A DNA stretch of 17,532 nt from UBA6109 sp035366835 (GCA_035366835.1 DAOSIS010000047.1:1-17532); one strand, 5' to 3'. Positions 7,437 through 14,102 are shown, counted from the first letter of the stretch. Made by a program: numbers and translations. The notes: generated by a model from the letters alone, not told the origin.

Positions 7437-7829
7437 ATGACAACGAAAAAGAAAATACTTCTGATCGACGATGACAGTGATTTTCTTCTGGCGACGAAAC
7501 TGATTCTGGAAAGCGGCGGCTATGAGGTGTTCATGGCCGAGGACGGCAAGTCGGGCGTCGATATGGCGAAGTCCGTGCGTCCGGACCTGGCCATCGTCGA
7601 CATGATGATGGAAACATGGGGCGAGGGTTTCAACGTGGTCTCCAAGCTCCGCGCTTCGGAGGGCGGCAAGAACATGCCGCTGATCATGCTCAGCGCCGTA
7701 GACCTGCAGGGGCCTCTTCAGTCCTTTGAACCGCCGGACGAGTCCCAGACCGTCAACATGGTCCTGCACAAGCCGATCATGGCCGCGGACCTGCTGAGAA
7801 AGGTCGAGACCCTGCTTCGCTACGCCTGA
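7437..7829 (+). CDS. Stand-alone receiver-domain response regulator
   Basis: This is a single receiver domain of 130 residues with no output domain, so it probably acts as a phosphate relay or by protein contact. The acidic pocket is Asp11-Asp13, the phospho-acceptor Asp55 (LAIVD), the switch residue Ser86 and the conserved lysine Lys112 (HKP). After Asp55 the chain reads MMMETWGEGF instead of the usual M-P-x-x-x-G, so the conserved proline is missing and the loop is longer. The ATG is set by an AAGGAGG site (7422-7428, 8-base spacing). It also lies 25 bases after the predicted sigma-54 start, which rules out the longer upstream reading frame. The gene is first in the sigma-54-driven unit with the receiver-kinase gene 43 bases downstream. 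Confidence 0.92.
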   Translation: MTTKKKILLIDDDSDFLLATKLILESGGYEVFMAEDGKSGVDMAKSVRPDLAIVDMMMETWGEGFNVVSKLRASEGGKNMPLIMLSAVDLQGPLQSFEPPDESQTVNMVLHKPIMAADLLRKVETLLRYA

Positions 7830-7872
7830 AGGACGGCGCCCGCTCTTCTTTCCACGGGAACAGGAGCATCGC

Positions 7873-8973
7873 ATGGAGGAGTCTGCACGCGGCGATACCA
7901 TCCTGATCATCGACGATGAGGAACCCATCCGGGACGGCTGCCGTCAGACCCTGGAAAAATCGGGCTACGCCGTCCTGACGGCCGGCGACGGTCCCGAAGG
8001 CGTCCGCGTCGCCCGGCTGAGCAAACCGCAGTTGGTCTTCGTGGACCTCAAGATGCCGGGCATGTCGGGCATGGAGATCATCGAGATCCTCGCCAAGGAC
8101 ATCCCCGATGTCGTGCTGATCGTCATCACGGGCTACGCGTCGATCGTTTCGGCGGTGGAGGCCATGCACAAGGGCGCCTACGACTACCTGCCCAAGCCCT
8201 TTTCTCCCGATCAGCTCCGCGCTGTGGCGAAGCGCGGCATGGAGCATCGCAGCCTGAAAATCGAGGCGAGGCTCCTGAGGGAAGAAAAGGAACGCATGGA
8301 AAAGAGCTTCATCACCTTCGTCAGCCACGAGATGCGCTCGCCGCTCGTCACCGTCCAGCAGTACATGGAGTCTCTCAGAGCCCTGGCCGGCCCTCGCCTC
8401 GAACAAGCGTTCCTCGATATCCTCGACCGCTGCAGCGAACGGATCCGCTGCCTTGCGGAAATGATCGAACGCTGGCTCGACCTGAGCCGCATTGAAACCG
8501 GGCTGCTCGCCACGGACAAGAAGCCGCTTCGCCTGACGGACGTCATCCGGCGCAGTGTGGAAGAGATGGCGCCGGCCTGCGAGCGGGCTCAGATCGGTAT
8601 CGAAACCGAAGCGGCCGGACCGGAGCCCCCGCTCTGCGGCGACGAGGAGAGCCTGGTCCGCGTCTTCACCAACCTCATCGGCAATGCCGTCAAGTACACG
8701 CCCGCCGGGGGCAGGATATCCGTTCGTTCCGTTTTCGACGATCACTATATCCGCGCAAGCGTCTCCGATACCGGCAGCGGCATCCCTGCCGACAAGCTTC
8801 CCTTCATCTTCGAACCGTTCTACCGGGTCCGCGGAAAGGCCGAGAAGACGAAAGGATCGGGCCTGGGGCTCACGTTCTGCAGAAAGATCGTCTCCGCCCA
8901 CGGCGGCACGATCGAGGCAAGATCCGATGAAGGGAAGGGAACGACGTTCCTGCTGAAATTCCCGCGGTCCTGA
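7873..8973 (+). CDS. Cytoplasmic receiver-histidine kinase (REC-HisKA-HATPase)
   Basis: This 366-residue protein has no membrane segment and carries a receiver before the kinase. The receiver (about 9-125) has acidic pocket Asp14/Asp15, phospho-acceptor Asp58, Thr86 and Lys108. The HisKA helix (about 138-208) has His152 in FVSHEMRSPL. The ATPase domain has N box TNLIGNAVKY (266-275), G1 DTGSGI (299-304), F box FEPFYR and G2 GSGLGL (328-333). Its receiver resembles that of the neighbouring sigma-54 activator (both read LIIDDE..IRDGC.QTL..SG and VITGY..I). The kinase is therefore probably switched by phosphate from the same upstream sensor. AGGAG (7862-7866) sets the start. Its own target, perhaps the stand-alone receiver just upstream, is inferred. 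Confidence 0.93.
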   Translation: MEESARGDTILIIDDEEPIRDGCRQTLEKSGYAVLTAGDGPEGVRVARLSKPQLVFVDLKMPGMSGMEIIEILAKDIPDVVLIVITGYASIVSAVEAMHKGAYDYLPKPFSPDQLRAVAKRGMEHRSLKIEARLLREEKERMEKSFITFVSHEMRSPLVTVQQYMESLRALAGPRLEQAFLDILDRCSERIRCLAEMIERWLDLSRIETGLLATDKKPLRLTDVIRRSVEEMAPACERAQIGIETEAAGPEPPLCGDEESLVRVFTNLIGNAVKYTPAGGRISVRSVFDDHYIRASVSDTGSGIPADKLPFIFEPFYRVRGKAEKTKGSGLGLTFCRKIVSAHGGTIEARSDEGKGTTFLLKFPRS

Positions 8974-9031
8974 TGTCGCTCGCGAAGAACGGAGGCCTTC
9001 TTCGAGCCGCAGGCCGGGAGGGAGTGAGGGG

Positions 9032-9256
9032 ATGAAGAACTACGAGGACGAGAGTTGCTACGAATTCCACGAGAAGGATCGCGCCGACCGCTGCTTTCTG
9101 TGCGCCGCGGAAAATGCGAAGCTCTTCGTCGTTCGCCACATCGAAACGGCCAAGCTGGCCCATCTGTGCCGGGACTGCATGGGCCGGAGTTTTTCCGAAT
9201 ACATGCTTGACAATACGCGGCCGTGGCGGGGCGGCCCGCAGGGCAACCGCGGATAG
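9032..9256 (+). CDS. Small CXXC/CXXC zinc-ribbon-like protein, unknown function
   Basis: I do not recognise a named family. The 74-residue product contains Cys21-x2-Cys24 and Cys46-x2-Cys49 separated by 21 residues, the layout of a small zinc ribbon or rubredoxin-like metal site. Cys9 is an extra cysteine. The N-terminus is acidic and the C-terminus short and Gly/Arg-rich. A GGAG seven bases before the ATG supports translation, and the gene follows the receiver-kinase by 58 bases on the same strand. It is therefore probably the last gene of the sigma-54-driven unit. A redox- or zinc-dependent accessory role to the kinases is possible but not shown. It is short, yet the ordered cysteine pairs make a chance frame unlikely. 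Confidence 0.75.
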   Translation: MKNYEDESCYEFHEKDRADRCFLCAAENAKLFVVRHIETAKLAHLCRDCMGRSFSEYMLDNTRPWRGGPQGNRG

Positions 9257-9374
9257 AAACCCTCCGGAAGTCCGTCCCGCGCCGCGTCCGCAGGACCCTC
9301 CGCCGCGGCAAAATCCCGCTGCCGGACCGGTCCTCCGACGGTCACGGTCCAGCAGCTCAAAGCCCCGCGGATTC

Positions 9375-9409
9375 GGGCCGGATGTCCGGACTGCCCGATC
9401 ATCCGGCCC
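9375..9409. terminator. Inverted repeat between convergent genes
   Basis: GGGCCGGATG (9375-9384) and its exact complement (9400-9409) form a 10-bp stem with a 15-base loop. It lies between the plus-strand zinc-ribbon gene and the minus-strand lipoprotein gene, which converge here. There is no T-run on either side, so it may be a transcript-protecting or Rho-assisted bidirectional end rather than an intrinsic terminator. Confidence 0.4.
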
Positions 9410-9442
9410 TGTCCCGGAACGCCTCCCCTTCGGATTTTGCCG

Positions 9443-9580
9443 CTACTTGACCGACGCTGCGGGCGTCTCCGCCGCCTTCTGCGGCGCCTTCGATTTGTCC
9501 ATGGCGTCGTCCATGCAGGCCGAAACAAACACCGCAGCCATGAAGGCCACCATCACCGCCGCCAACAGCCTCTTTTTCAT
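9443..9580 (-). CDS. Tiny predicted lipoprotein (45 residues)
   Basis: This short gene encodes a 45-residue protein starting MKKRLLAAVMVAFMAAVFVSAC. The positively charged start, hydrophobic core (about 5-19) and lipobox VSAC (19-22) predict lipidation at Cys22 and export. The mature part is only 24 residues, acidic then rich in Ala, Pro and Lys. The residue after Cys22 is Met, with Asp following, so the simple +2 Asp retention rule does not apply and outer-membrane sorting is possible. AGGAGG sits four bases before the ATG. It resembles entericidin-type small lipoproteins only in size and layout. It follows the 109-residue protein gene by 72 bases on the same strand and may be co-transcribed. 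Confidence 0.75.
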   Translation of the reverse strand: MKKRLLAAVMVAFMAAVFVSACMDDAMDKSKAPQKAAETPAASVK

Positions 9581-9652
9581 GATTCCTCCTCAGCGCTTAC
9601 AGCTTTTCCGATGACTTCCTGACTCGTCTCTCCTCCGCAGGCCGCAGGGAGG

Positions 9653-9982
9653 TCAGCCCCTCACCATTTCCCTGATCTGCACCTCTTTCGTCTTCCTGTT
9701 GAACGTCCCTTCGTAGAGGATGAGTTCACGGCGGTCATCGAGGGACGAGAAATCCTTGACGGCAACCTTCGCCATCATGGCCTGGCGCGGATCGAAGACC
9801 CGGACATCCTGCATCCCGTCTCCTCCCGCAGCAGGCCGGTAGCAGACCTTCAGTTTCCACACCCAATCAGGATCCTTTTTCAAGACGGTGACAAGCTGAA
9901 ACCCGATCTGAGGCGGCAAATCTTTCGGTCCCTGCAGTTTCGCGGCACCACCTTCGCTCTTTTCCCAGAATTTCCAGTTCAT
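9653..9982 (-). CDS. Conserved-looking 109-residue soluble protein, unknown function
   Basis: I cannot assign a function. The 109-residue product starts MNWKFWEKSEGGAAKLQGPK and has no signal peptide or membrane segment. It is rich in Lys, Trp and Asp, with a patterned stretch (DPDWVWKLKVCYRP, then VRVFDPRQAMMAKVAVKDF) suggesting a compact beta-rich fold. The start at 9982 is preceded by AAAGGA at about 7-base spacing. The same frame stays open 96 codons further upstream, but that part is Arg-rich and low in hydrophobic order, so I do not include it. The gene is flanked by two small exported proteins on the same strand. Confidence 0.75.
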   Translation of the reverse strand: MNWKFWEKSEGGAAKLQGPKDLPPQIGFQLVTVLKKDPDWVWKLKVCYRPAAGGDGMQDVRVFDPRQAMMAKVAVKDFSSLDDRRELILYEGTFNRKTKEVQIREMVRG

Positions 9983-10285
9983 CTCTTCTGTCCTTTCGTG
10001 CGGCTTCTCCGCAAATAGAAGCGTCGTCCGGAGAAATCCCTTGCCGGCCGCGCGGATTCGATGCGTCCCGCAAGCGCCGGCGGATTTCTCGTCGACGGAT
10101 AGGGTCTCCGACTGCGCAGCCACTCCCGTCCAACGGGTCCGCAGGGCCCGTTTTCCCATCCAGACGAACAGACACGCGACAGGTGCCCGTTGCCTTCCCC
10201 GGGGCGAAGAGCCTCCCCGGTGGATGTCCGGCCGGAAATGGCGACTCCGAAGATGCCGGCGTACCGGCATCTCTCTTCGAAGAAA
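9983..10285 (-). other. Gene-free 303-base gap
   Basis: I see no gene here on either strand. The only clear structure is the hairpin just after the exported-protein gene at its right end. A promoter for the 109-residue protein should lie near the left end, but I cannot pick out convincing boxes. Confidence 0.4.
10251..10272 (-). terminator. Hairpin downstream of the small exported-protein gene
   Basis: AGATGCCGG (10251-10259) pairs with CCGGCATCT (10264-10272) around a four-base loop. It lies 14 bases after the minus-strand stop at 10286. No strong T-run follows, so termination efficiency is doubtful, but the position fits a transcript end. Confidence 0.5.
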
Positions 10286-10645
10286 TCAGGTTGAAGATGA
10301 TGGTTGTGAAGGGAGAGAAGGCGGCGCCCTGAAGTAATGGGCAATGCGAATGATCTCGTGAGGGCGGAAAACCGTTTCCGTGGAATATGCGCCCGAAACG
10401 GCCCGCTTCACATCCAGGCGGATGTCACAGAGGGTGAAGAGCTCGGATGAGGATTGCTTGACCTTGTAGAGGGGCTGTACCGAAGCGTCCAGCCCGCTTT
10501 CCGCCGTCATCGCCCGGAGCTCGAAATGCTCCTGTATGCGAAGGTCGTGAGACGGGTGATAGTACGAACTGACCGGCGTTATACAGAATACAACGGCCGA
10601 CAGAAGGAGAATAACCCGGGAACCCAGTTCTCGGCGGACAGTCAT
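10286..10645 (-). CDS. Small predicted exported protein, unknown function
   Basis: I do not recognise this 119-residue protein. The N-terminus (MTVRRELGSRVILLLSAVVF) followed by CITPVSSYY looks like a Sec signal peptide with a hydrophobic core at about 11-24 and cleavage near VSS-Y. The mature part contains FELRAMTAESG, YKVKQSSSELFTLCDIRLDV and a C-terminal EIIRIAHYFRAPPS, and ends in a Pro/Ser-rich tail. The start is supported by a GGGGAA ribosome site and by a good promoter 33 bases upstream, which excludes the longer Arg/Pro-rich extension. The location is likely periplasmic. Confidence 0.7.
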   Translation of the reverse strand: MTVRRELGSRVILLLSAVVFCITPVSSYYHPSHDLRIQEHFELRAMTAESGLDASVQPLYKVKQSSSELFTLCDIRLDVKRAVSGAYSTETVFRPHEIIRIAHYFRAPPSLPSQPSSST

Positions 10646-11025
10646 TCTTGTTCCCCACCCTTGTCTTCCCGGCGCTGAGTATAAGAAAGGCTTGCGGGTA
10701 TTGCAAGACAATTCTCGCGGCACCGGCGGAGGCATGCGGCCGGTCCCGTCTCCGCGGAAGCGGGCCGGTGGTTCCTCCGGATGCCTGACGGACGTTCCCG
10801 GCGGATTGCGAAATGAGAGAATCAATGGTAAAGATGTCCAGGCTTGGGCGTCTGTTGTGAAGACGCGCCCGCGCCGCCGCGTTCCGCCGTGAAACTCATC
10901 GGTACCGTCTCCGCCTTCCCGGTCCCGGAGTCTTCTATATTGCACCGATCTTTTCAAGCGGGCTCTTTTCGCGCCCGGAATTCTTTCGCAACCGGCGTCT
11001 TCAGGACGCTGCGGAGTGGACTTTC
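10646..11025. other. Gene-free 380-base divergent gap
   Basis: This gap separates the minus-strand exported-protein gene from the plus-strand transporter gene. It holds the minus-strand promoter near 10678-10706. For the transporter I see only an isolated -10-like TATATT at 10936-10941 without a matching -35 box. Open frames across the gap are Arg/Pro-rich and lack conserved features. Confidence 0.45.
10678..10706 (-). promoter_or_regulatory. Sigma-70-type promoter of the small exported-protein gene
   Basis: On the minus strand TTGCAA (10706-10701) and TATACT (10683-10678) are separated by exactly 17 bases. The predicted start near 10671 gives a leader of about 26 bases. A CTTGC/GCAAG inverted repeat (10691-10707) overlaps the -35 box and spacer and could be a repressor site. 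Confidence 0.6.
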
Positions 11026-11946
11026 ATGACGAAACTGGGCGGCCTGCTGCGATCCCGAAATTTCATCTTTCTGCTGTCCCTGTTCCTGGGCCTGGCGGCC
11101 CCGGACGGTGCGCACTGGACGCGCTATCTGATGCTTCCCGCGCTCGGCCTGGCCATGACGCTGTCCGCAATGACCATCTCCGTGGACCTGTTCCGCTCCC
11201 CCCGGTCTCTTTTCTTCCCTGCCCTGGGCGGCATCCTGATGACCTATGTCGTTCTGGCCAACGTTCTGATCGGGCTCGGCGCCGTGCTGATCAGCGATGA
11301 AGCCCTCTGGACGGGGCTCGTCATCATCGCCGCCGTACCGCCGGCCGTCGCCGTCGTTCCTTTCGCCGACCTTCTCGATGGAAACCATGCGTACGCCCTG
11401 ATCGCAACGATGGGCGCCTATCTGGGGGCCCTGGTCATCATGCCGCTCATCTCGGTCGGTCTCCTGGGAACTCAATTCCTGGATCCCTGGGGGCTGATTT
11501 CCGTCCTGCTGGAACTCATCGTCCTGCCCCTCTTCGTTTCACGTCTTCTCATCCACCGGTCGTGGCACGTCCGCCTGGCGCCGCTGCAGGGTACCATGAC
11601 CGATTGGAGCTTCTTCGTCGTCATGTACACGATCGTCGGCCTGAACCGGGATCTGCTGCTGGAAAAGCCAGCTTCCCTCCTCCCGATCGCGCTGGTCCTG
11701 TTTTCCAGCATGTTTCTCCTGGGACTCCTGATCGAGTGGATCGGTTCCCTGCTTCACATCAGCCGCGACAACATCGTGAGCCTCGTCCTGCTGGGAACGC
11801 TCAAGAATTACGGGCTCGCTGCCGGCATCGCCGTCACCCTGTTCAGTGTCGAGGCGTCCGTTCCCATGGCGGTGGCGACCTTCTTCCTGATCCCCTATAT
11901 CCTCTGGCTCGATTTCCGGAAGCGCCACGGGTGGCATTTCGCGTAG
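11026..11946 (+). CDS. BASS-like (bile acid:sodium symporter superfamily) membrane transporter
   Basis: This is a polytopic inner-membrane protein of 306 residues with about nine or ten hydrophobic segments and few charged residues. AAVPPAVAVVPFADLLDGN (102-120) and GTLKNYGLAAGIAVTLF (257-273) resemble the two conserved crossing regions of the BASS family, sodium-coupled symporters of organic anions. The substrate is unknown. A GGAG about 9 bases before the ATG supports the start. The gene stands alone between a gene-free gap and an acyl-CoA synthetase remnant that begins within 20 bases of its stop. The family call is by pattern recognition and moderately sure; another ten-helix carrier family remains possible. 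Confidence 0.75.
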   Translation: MTKLGGLLRSRNFIFLLSLFLGLAAPDGAHWTRYLMLPALGLAMTLSAMTISVDLFRSPRSLFFPALGGILMTYVVLANVLIGLGAVLISDEALWTGLVIIAAVPPAVAVVPFADLLDGNHAYALIATMGAYLGALVIMPLISVGLLGTQFLDPWGLISVLLELIVLPLFVSRLLIHRSWHVRLAPLQGTMTDWSFFVVMYTIVGLNRDLLLEKPASLLPIALVLFSSMFLLGLLIEWIGSLLHISRDNIVSLVLLGTLKNYGLAAGIAVTLFSVEASVPMAVATFFLIPYILWLDFRKRHGWHFA

Positions 11947-11964
11947 CCCAAGAGACGAAAAGGG

Positions 11965-12094
11965 GATTTTTCATCGCTGAAATCCATCTTCTCCGGCGGC
12001 GCCCCGTCCCCGGCAGCTCATGGAGACCCTCAACGACAAATACGGGGCTCCGATTCTGCCGGCCTGCGGCATGACGGAGACGTCGCCGCCTCGG
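11965..12094 (+). pseudogene. Remnant of an acyl-CoA synthetase (AMP-binding enzyme)
   Basis: Two frames spell adjoining pieces of the adenylate-forming core. Frame one (11965-12006) reads DFSSLKSIFSGGAP, the usual lead-in to the adenylation motif. After a shift at 12007, frame two (12008-12094) reads PRQLMETLNDKYGAPILPAC and then GMTETSPP, the A5 motif normally written YGMTET. A net loss of two bases (one base left at 12007) joins them where family members carry one more residue, usually Leu, after SGGAP. About 43 of the roughly 500 residues survive and no start codon or flanking domain remains. The second half stays open into sodB in the same frame, which could mislead gene callers. It most resembles FadD-type fatty acyl-CoA ligases. 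Confidence 0.75.
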
Positions 12095-12127
12095 GCCGGA
12101 TCCGGATCCCGGCGCAGGCCGTTCGGC

Positions 12128-12156
12128 TTGCGCCGTACGGCCGAAGCTGTTATGCT
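12128..12156 (+). promoter_or_regulatory. Promoter of sodB with extended -10
   Basis: TTGCGC (12128-12133) and TATGCT (12151-12156) are 17 bases apart. The -10 box is preceded by TGT, forming an extended -10 (TGTTATGCT). The predicted start near 12163 leaves a leader of about 31 bases containing the strong AGGAGG site. Confidence 0.5.
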
Positions 12157-12193
12157 GAGGCCGGGATACACAACAGGGAAAGGAGGTTGTCCT

Positions 12194-12781
12194 ATGATTA
12201 CTTTTCCGGAACTCCCCTTTGCGAAGGAAGCGCTGGCGCCGGTGATCAGCGCGAACACGATCGAATTTCATTACGGCAAGCATCACAGGGCCTACGTGGA
12301 CAACGTCAACAAGCTCATTGCCGGGACGAACCTTGCCGGTGCGGATCTGGAAACCATCATGCGCAGGACCGTCGGGGACCCGGCGAAAGCGGCCATTTTC
12401 AACAACGCCGCCCAGGTCTGGAACCACACCTTCTACTGGAGCTGTCTGAAGCCGAAAGGCGGCGGGCCGCCGACGGGCGCCATTGCCGGGAAAATCAAGG
12501 AGACCTGGGGAAGCTACGAGAAATTCGCGGAGGAACTCAAGAACGCCGGTGTCACCCAGTTCGGAAGCGGATGGGCATGGCTGATCCTTGACGTCGGCCG
12601 TCTCAAGATCGTGAAGACGCCCAATGCCGACACGCCGGCCGCGCACGGCCAGAAGGCGCTCCTGACGATCGACGTCTGGGAGCACGCCTATTATCTCGAC
12701 TATCAGAATCGGCGTCCGGACTATCTGGCGGCCGTCATCGACAAACTCATCAACTGGGATTTCGTCAACAGCCGACTGTAG
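12194..12781 (+). CDS. sodB: Superoxide dismutase, Fe type
   Basis: This enzyme converts superoxide to oxygen and hydrogen peroxide in the cytoplasm, protecting an otherwise oxygen-sensitive cell. The 195-residue protein has the four metal ligands His26 (IEFHYGKHH), His78 (VWNHTFYW), Asp160 and His164 (IDVWEHAYY). Gln74 in NNAAQVWNHTFYW is the position that marks iron-type enzymes, and LPFAKEALAPVISANTIEFH is the standard N-terminal helix. The ATG is set by AGGAGG at 12181-12186 with 7-base spacing. The same frame is open upstream to 12020, but that part is the acyl-CoA synthetase remnant. It has its own promoter and terminator, so it is monocistronic. Use of manganese instead of iron cannot be fully excluded from sequence. 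Confidence 0.95.
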   Translation: MITFPELPFAKEALAPVISANTIEFHYGKHHRAYVDNVNKLIAGTNLAGADLETIMRRTVGDPAKAAIFNNAAQVWNHTFYWSCLKPKGGGPPTGAIAGKIKETWGSYEKFAEELKNAGVTQFGSGWAWLILDVGRLKIVKTPNADTPAAHGQKALLTIDVWEHAYYLDYQNRRPDYLAAVIDKLINWDFVNSRL

Positions 12782-12805
12782 ATCCGTCCACGCATCTTCG
12801 CAGAG

Positions 12806-12839
12806 GGAGGGCCGGCTTCTGCCGCGCCCTCCGCGTTTT
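12806..12839 (+). terminator. Intrinsic terminator of sodB
   Basis: GGAGGGC-CGGC (12806-12816) pairs with GCCG-(C)-GCCCTCC (12821-12832) around a TTCT loop, an 11-bp stem with one bulged C. It is followed by GCGTTTT. It starts 25 bases after the sodB stop. Confidence 0.75.
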
Positions 12840-12875
12840 CCGGAGAAGTCCCGCCTCTTACCGGAGCGATCGCCC

Positions 12876-13565
12876 ATGAGCCGACCGACACCATCGGACT
12901 GCAGCGGCCACCGCCGCCGCCTGAAGGAAAAATTTCTCTCCGCCGGCATCGCGGCCTTTCATCCCTACGAGGCCGTCGAACTTCTTCTGACCTTCGCGCT
13001 CCCCCGGCGCGATGTCAAACCGTTGGCCAAAGAACTGCTCCGCCATTTCGGCTCGCTCCGCGGCGTCGTCCAGGCGGACCCCTCAGAAATTGCCGCCGTG
13101 CCGGGCATGGGAAGGCACGCCGCCGTGCTGATCAAGCTCGTCAAGGACCTGGGTGATCTCGTCCTCAAGGAAAAGGCCCGGGACCGGGTTCAGATTTCCT
13201 GCACTCAGGAACTGCTCGACTACTGCCGCTGTGCCATGGGCGGGCTCAAGGAGGAGCAGTTCCGGATCATCTACCTCGATACGCGCAACCGCATGATGGA
13301 CGTGGACGTCCTCGAGAAGGGCGTCGTCAACCAGGCCGTCGTGTATCCGCGCAAGGTGATCGAGCACGCCCTGAAACGCAAGGCATCGGCCCTGATCCTG
13401 GTCCACAACCACCCCTCCGGCCACGTGGTCCCCTCCGAGGCCGACATCCGCCTGACCCGGACACTCGAAGAAGCGGCACGGGTCCTCGACATCCTCATCC
13501 ACGACCATCTCATCGTCGGCGAGGAGAAGGTCTTCAGCTTCCGCGAAGAAGGCATGATGCGTTGA
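12876..13565 (+). CDS. radC: RadC family JAB/MPN-domain protein
   Basis: This 229-residue protein matches the RadC family in length and layout. The N-terminal part has a helix-hairpin-helix (AVPGMGRHAAVLIK, 74-87). The C-terminal JAB/MPN metal-binding domain shows the motif LVHNHPSGHVVPSEAD (175-190) with His177, His179, Ser181 and Asp190 as the expected zinc-site residues. The family was named for DNA repair, but that role is doubtful and the biochemical activity is unsettled. A GGAG lies about 10 bases before the ATG. The gene follows the sodB terminator and converges on the HU/IHF gene. Confidence 0.95.
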   Translation: MSRPTPSDCSGHRRRLKEKFLSAGIAAFHPYEAVELLLTFALPRRDVKPLAKELLRHFGSLRGVVQADPSEIAAVPGMGRHAAVLIKLVKDLGDLVLKEKARDRVQISCTQELLDYCRCAMGGLKEEQFRIIYLDTRNRMMDVDVLEKGVVNQAVVYPRKVIEHALKRKASALILVHNHPSGHVVPSEADIRLTRTLEEAARVLDILIHDHLIVGEEKVFSFREEGMMR

Positions 13566-13588
13566 ACCCCCGGAAGGGTCTGCCGGGC

Positions 13589-13616
13589 AAAAAAAGGGGA
13601 TCGCTTTCCGATCCCC
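13589..13616 (-). terminator. Intrinsic terminator of the HU/IHF gene
   Basis: GGGGATCG (13596-13603) and CGATCCCC (13609-13616) form a perfect 8-bp stem with a five-base loop. On the minus strand the stem is followed directly by seven T (plus-strand A7 at 13589-13595). It lies about 60 bases after the HU/IHF stop. On the plus strand no T-run follows, so it would serve radC only weakly. Confidence 0.9.
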
Positions 13617-13677
13617 GTTCCCTGCGTCCCGTCTTTTCCTGCCGCGGCCGGGCTCTTTCCGAATCCTCCGCGCGCTA

Positions 13678-13959
13678 CTACTTCTTGCGGTCGACCTTCT
13701 CCTTGAGCTCTTTGCCCACCTTGAAGAAAGGCAGTTTCTTCGGAGAAACCTTGATGTTCTTTCCCGTCTTGGGGTTTCTGCCCGTATAGGCGCCGTAATC
13801 CCTCACCACGAAGCTTCCGAATCCCCGAATCTCAATGCGACCGCTCTTCCTGAGCGCATCCGTGAATCCCTTGAAAATCAAATTCACGATATCGATCGCC
13901 TTTTTTTCGGTCAGGCTCTCTCTTTTGCTGAGCTCTTCGATGAGTTCGGATTTATTCAT
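13678..13959 (-). CDS. HU/IHF-family DNA-bending protein (IHF-beta-like)
   Basis: This histone-like protein dimerises, binds DNA and bends it; IHF-type bending commonly assists sigma-54 promoters. The 93-residue product has the helical N-terminus MNKSELIEELSKRESLTEKK, the family signature RIEIRGFGSF (41-50) and the DNA-intercalating arm GRNPKTGKNIKVSPKKLPFF (60-79), whose Pro63 is the kinking residue. The MNKSELIE start and RIEIRGFGSF resemble IHF beta (ihfB) more than classic HU (hup), but the two cannot be separated with certainty here. AAGGAGG lies five bases before the ATG. The gene has its own promoter and terminator. Confidence 0.95.
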   Translation of the reverse strand: MNKSELIEELSKRESLTEKKAIDIVNLIFKGFTDALRKSGRIEIRGFGSFVVRDYGAYTGRNPKTGKNIKVSPKKLPFFKVGKELKEKVDRKK

Positions 13960-14051
13960 ACGGGCCTCCTTAACCGCGCCTCCTCAGCTTGCCATTTCTG
14001 AGATAAAAACAGAGATATCAATAACATATGAATAGAAAGCAACTGGAGGCG

Positions 14052-14080
14052 ACTATTATGTATTTTTGGATGAATGTCAA
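14052..14080 (-). promoter_or_regulatory. Promoter of the HU/IHF gene
   Basis: On the minus strand a consensus TTGACA (14080-14075) is followed after 17 bases by AATAGT (14057-14052). The predicted start near 14045 gives a leader of about 85 bases. The whole region from 13990 to 14095 is AT-rich compared with its surroundings, as expected of a strong promoter. It lies just downstream of the rluB stop. Confidence 0.65.
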
Positions 14081-14102
14081 GACAATTTTTTCAGAACCGC
14101 CG

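Noticed and set aside
10646..10957. N-terminal extension of the small exported protein
   Set aside because: The extension is Arg/Pro-rich, hides the signal peptide internally, and starts upstream of the well-placed promoter at 10678-10706.
12020..12193. Longer sodB starting at 12020
   Set aside because: The first 25 codons are the acyl-CoA synthetase remnant. SodB homology, the AGGAGG site and the promoter all place the start at 12194.
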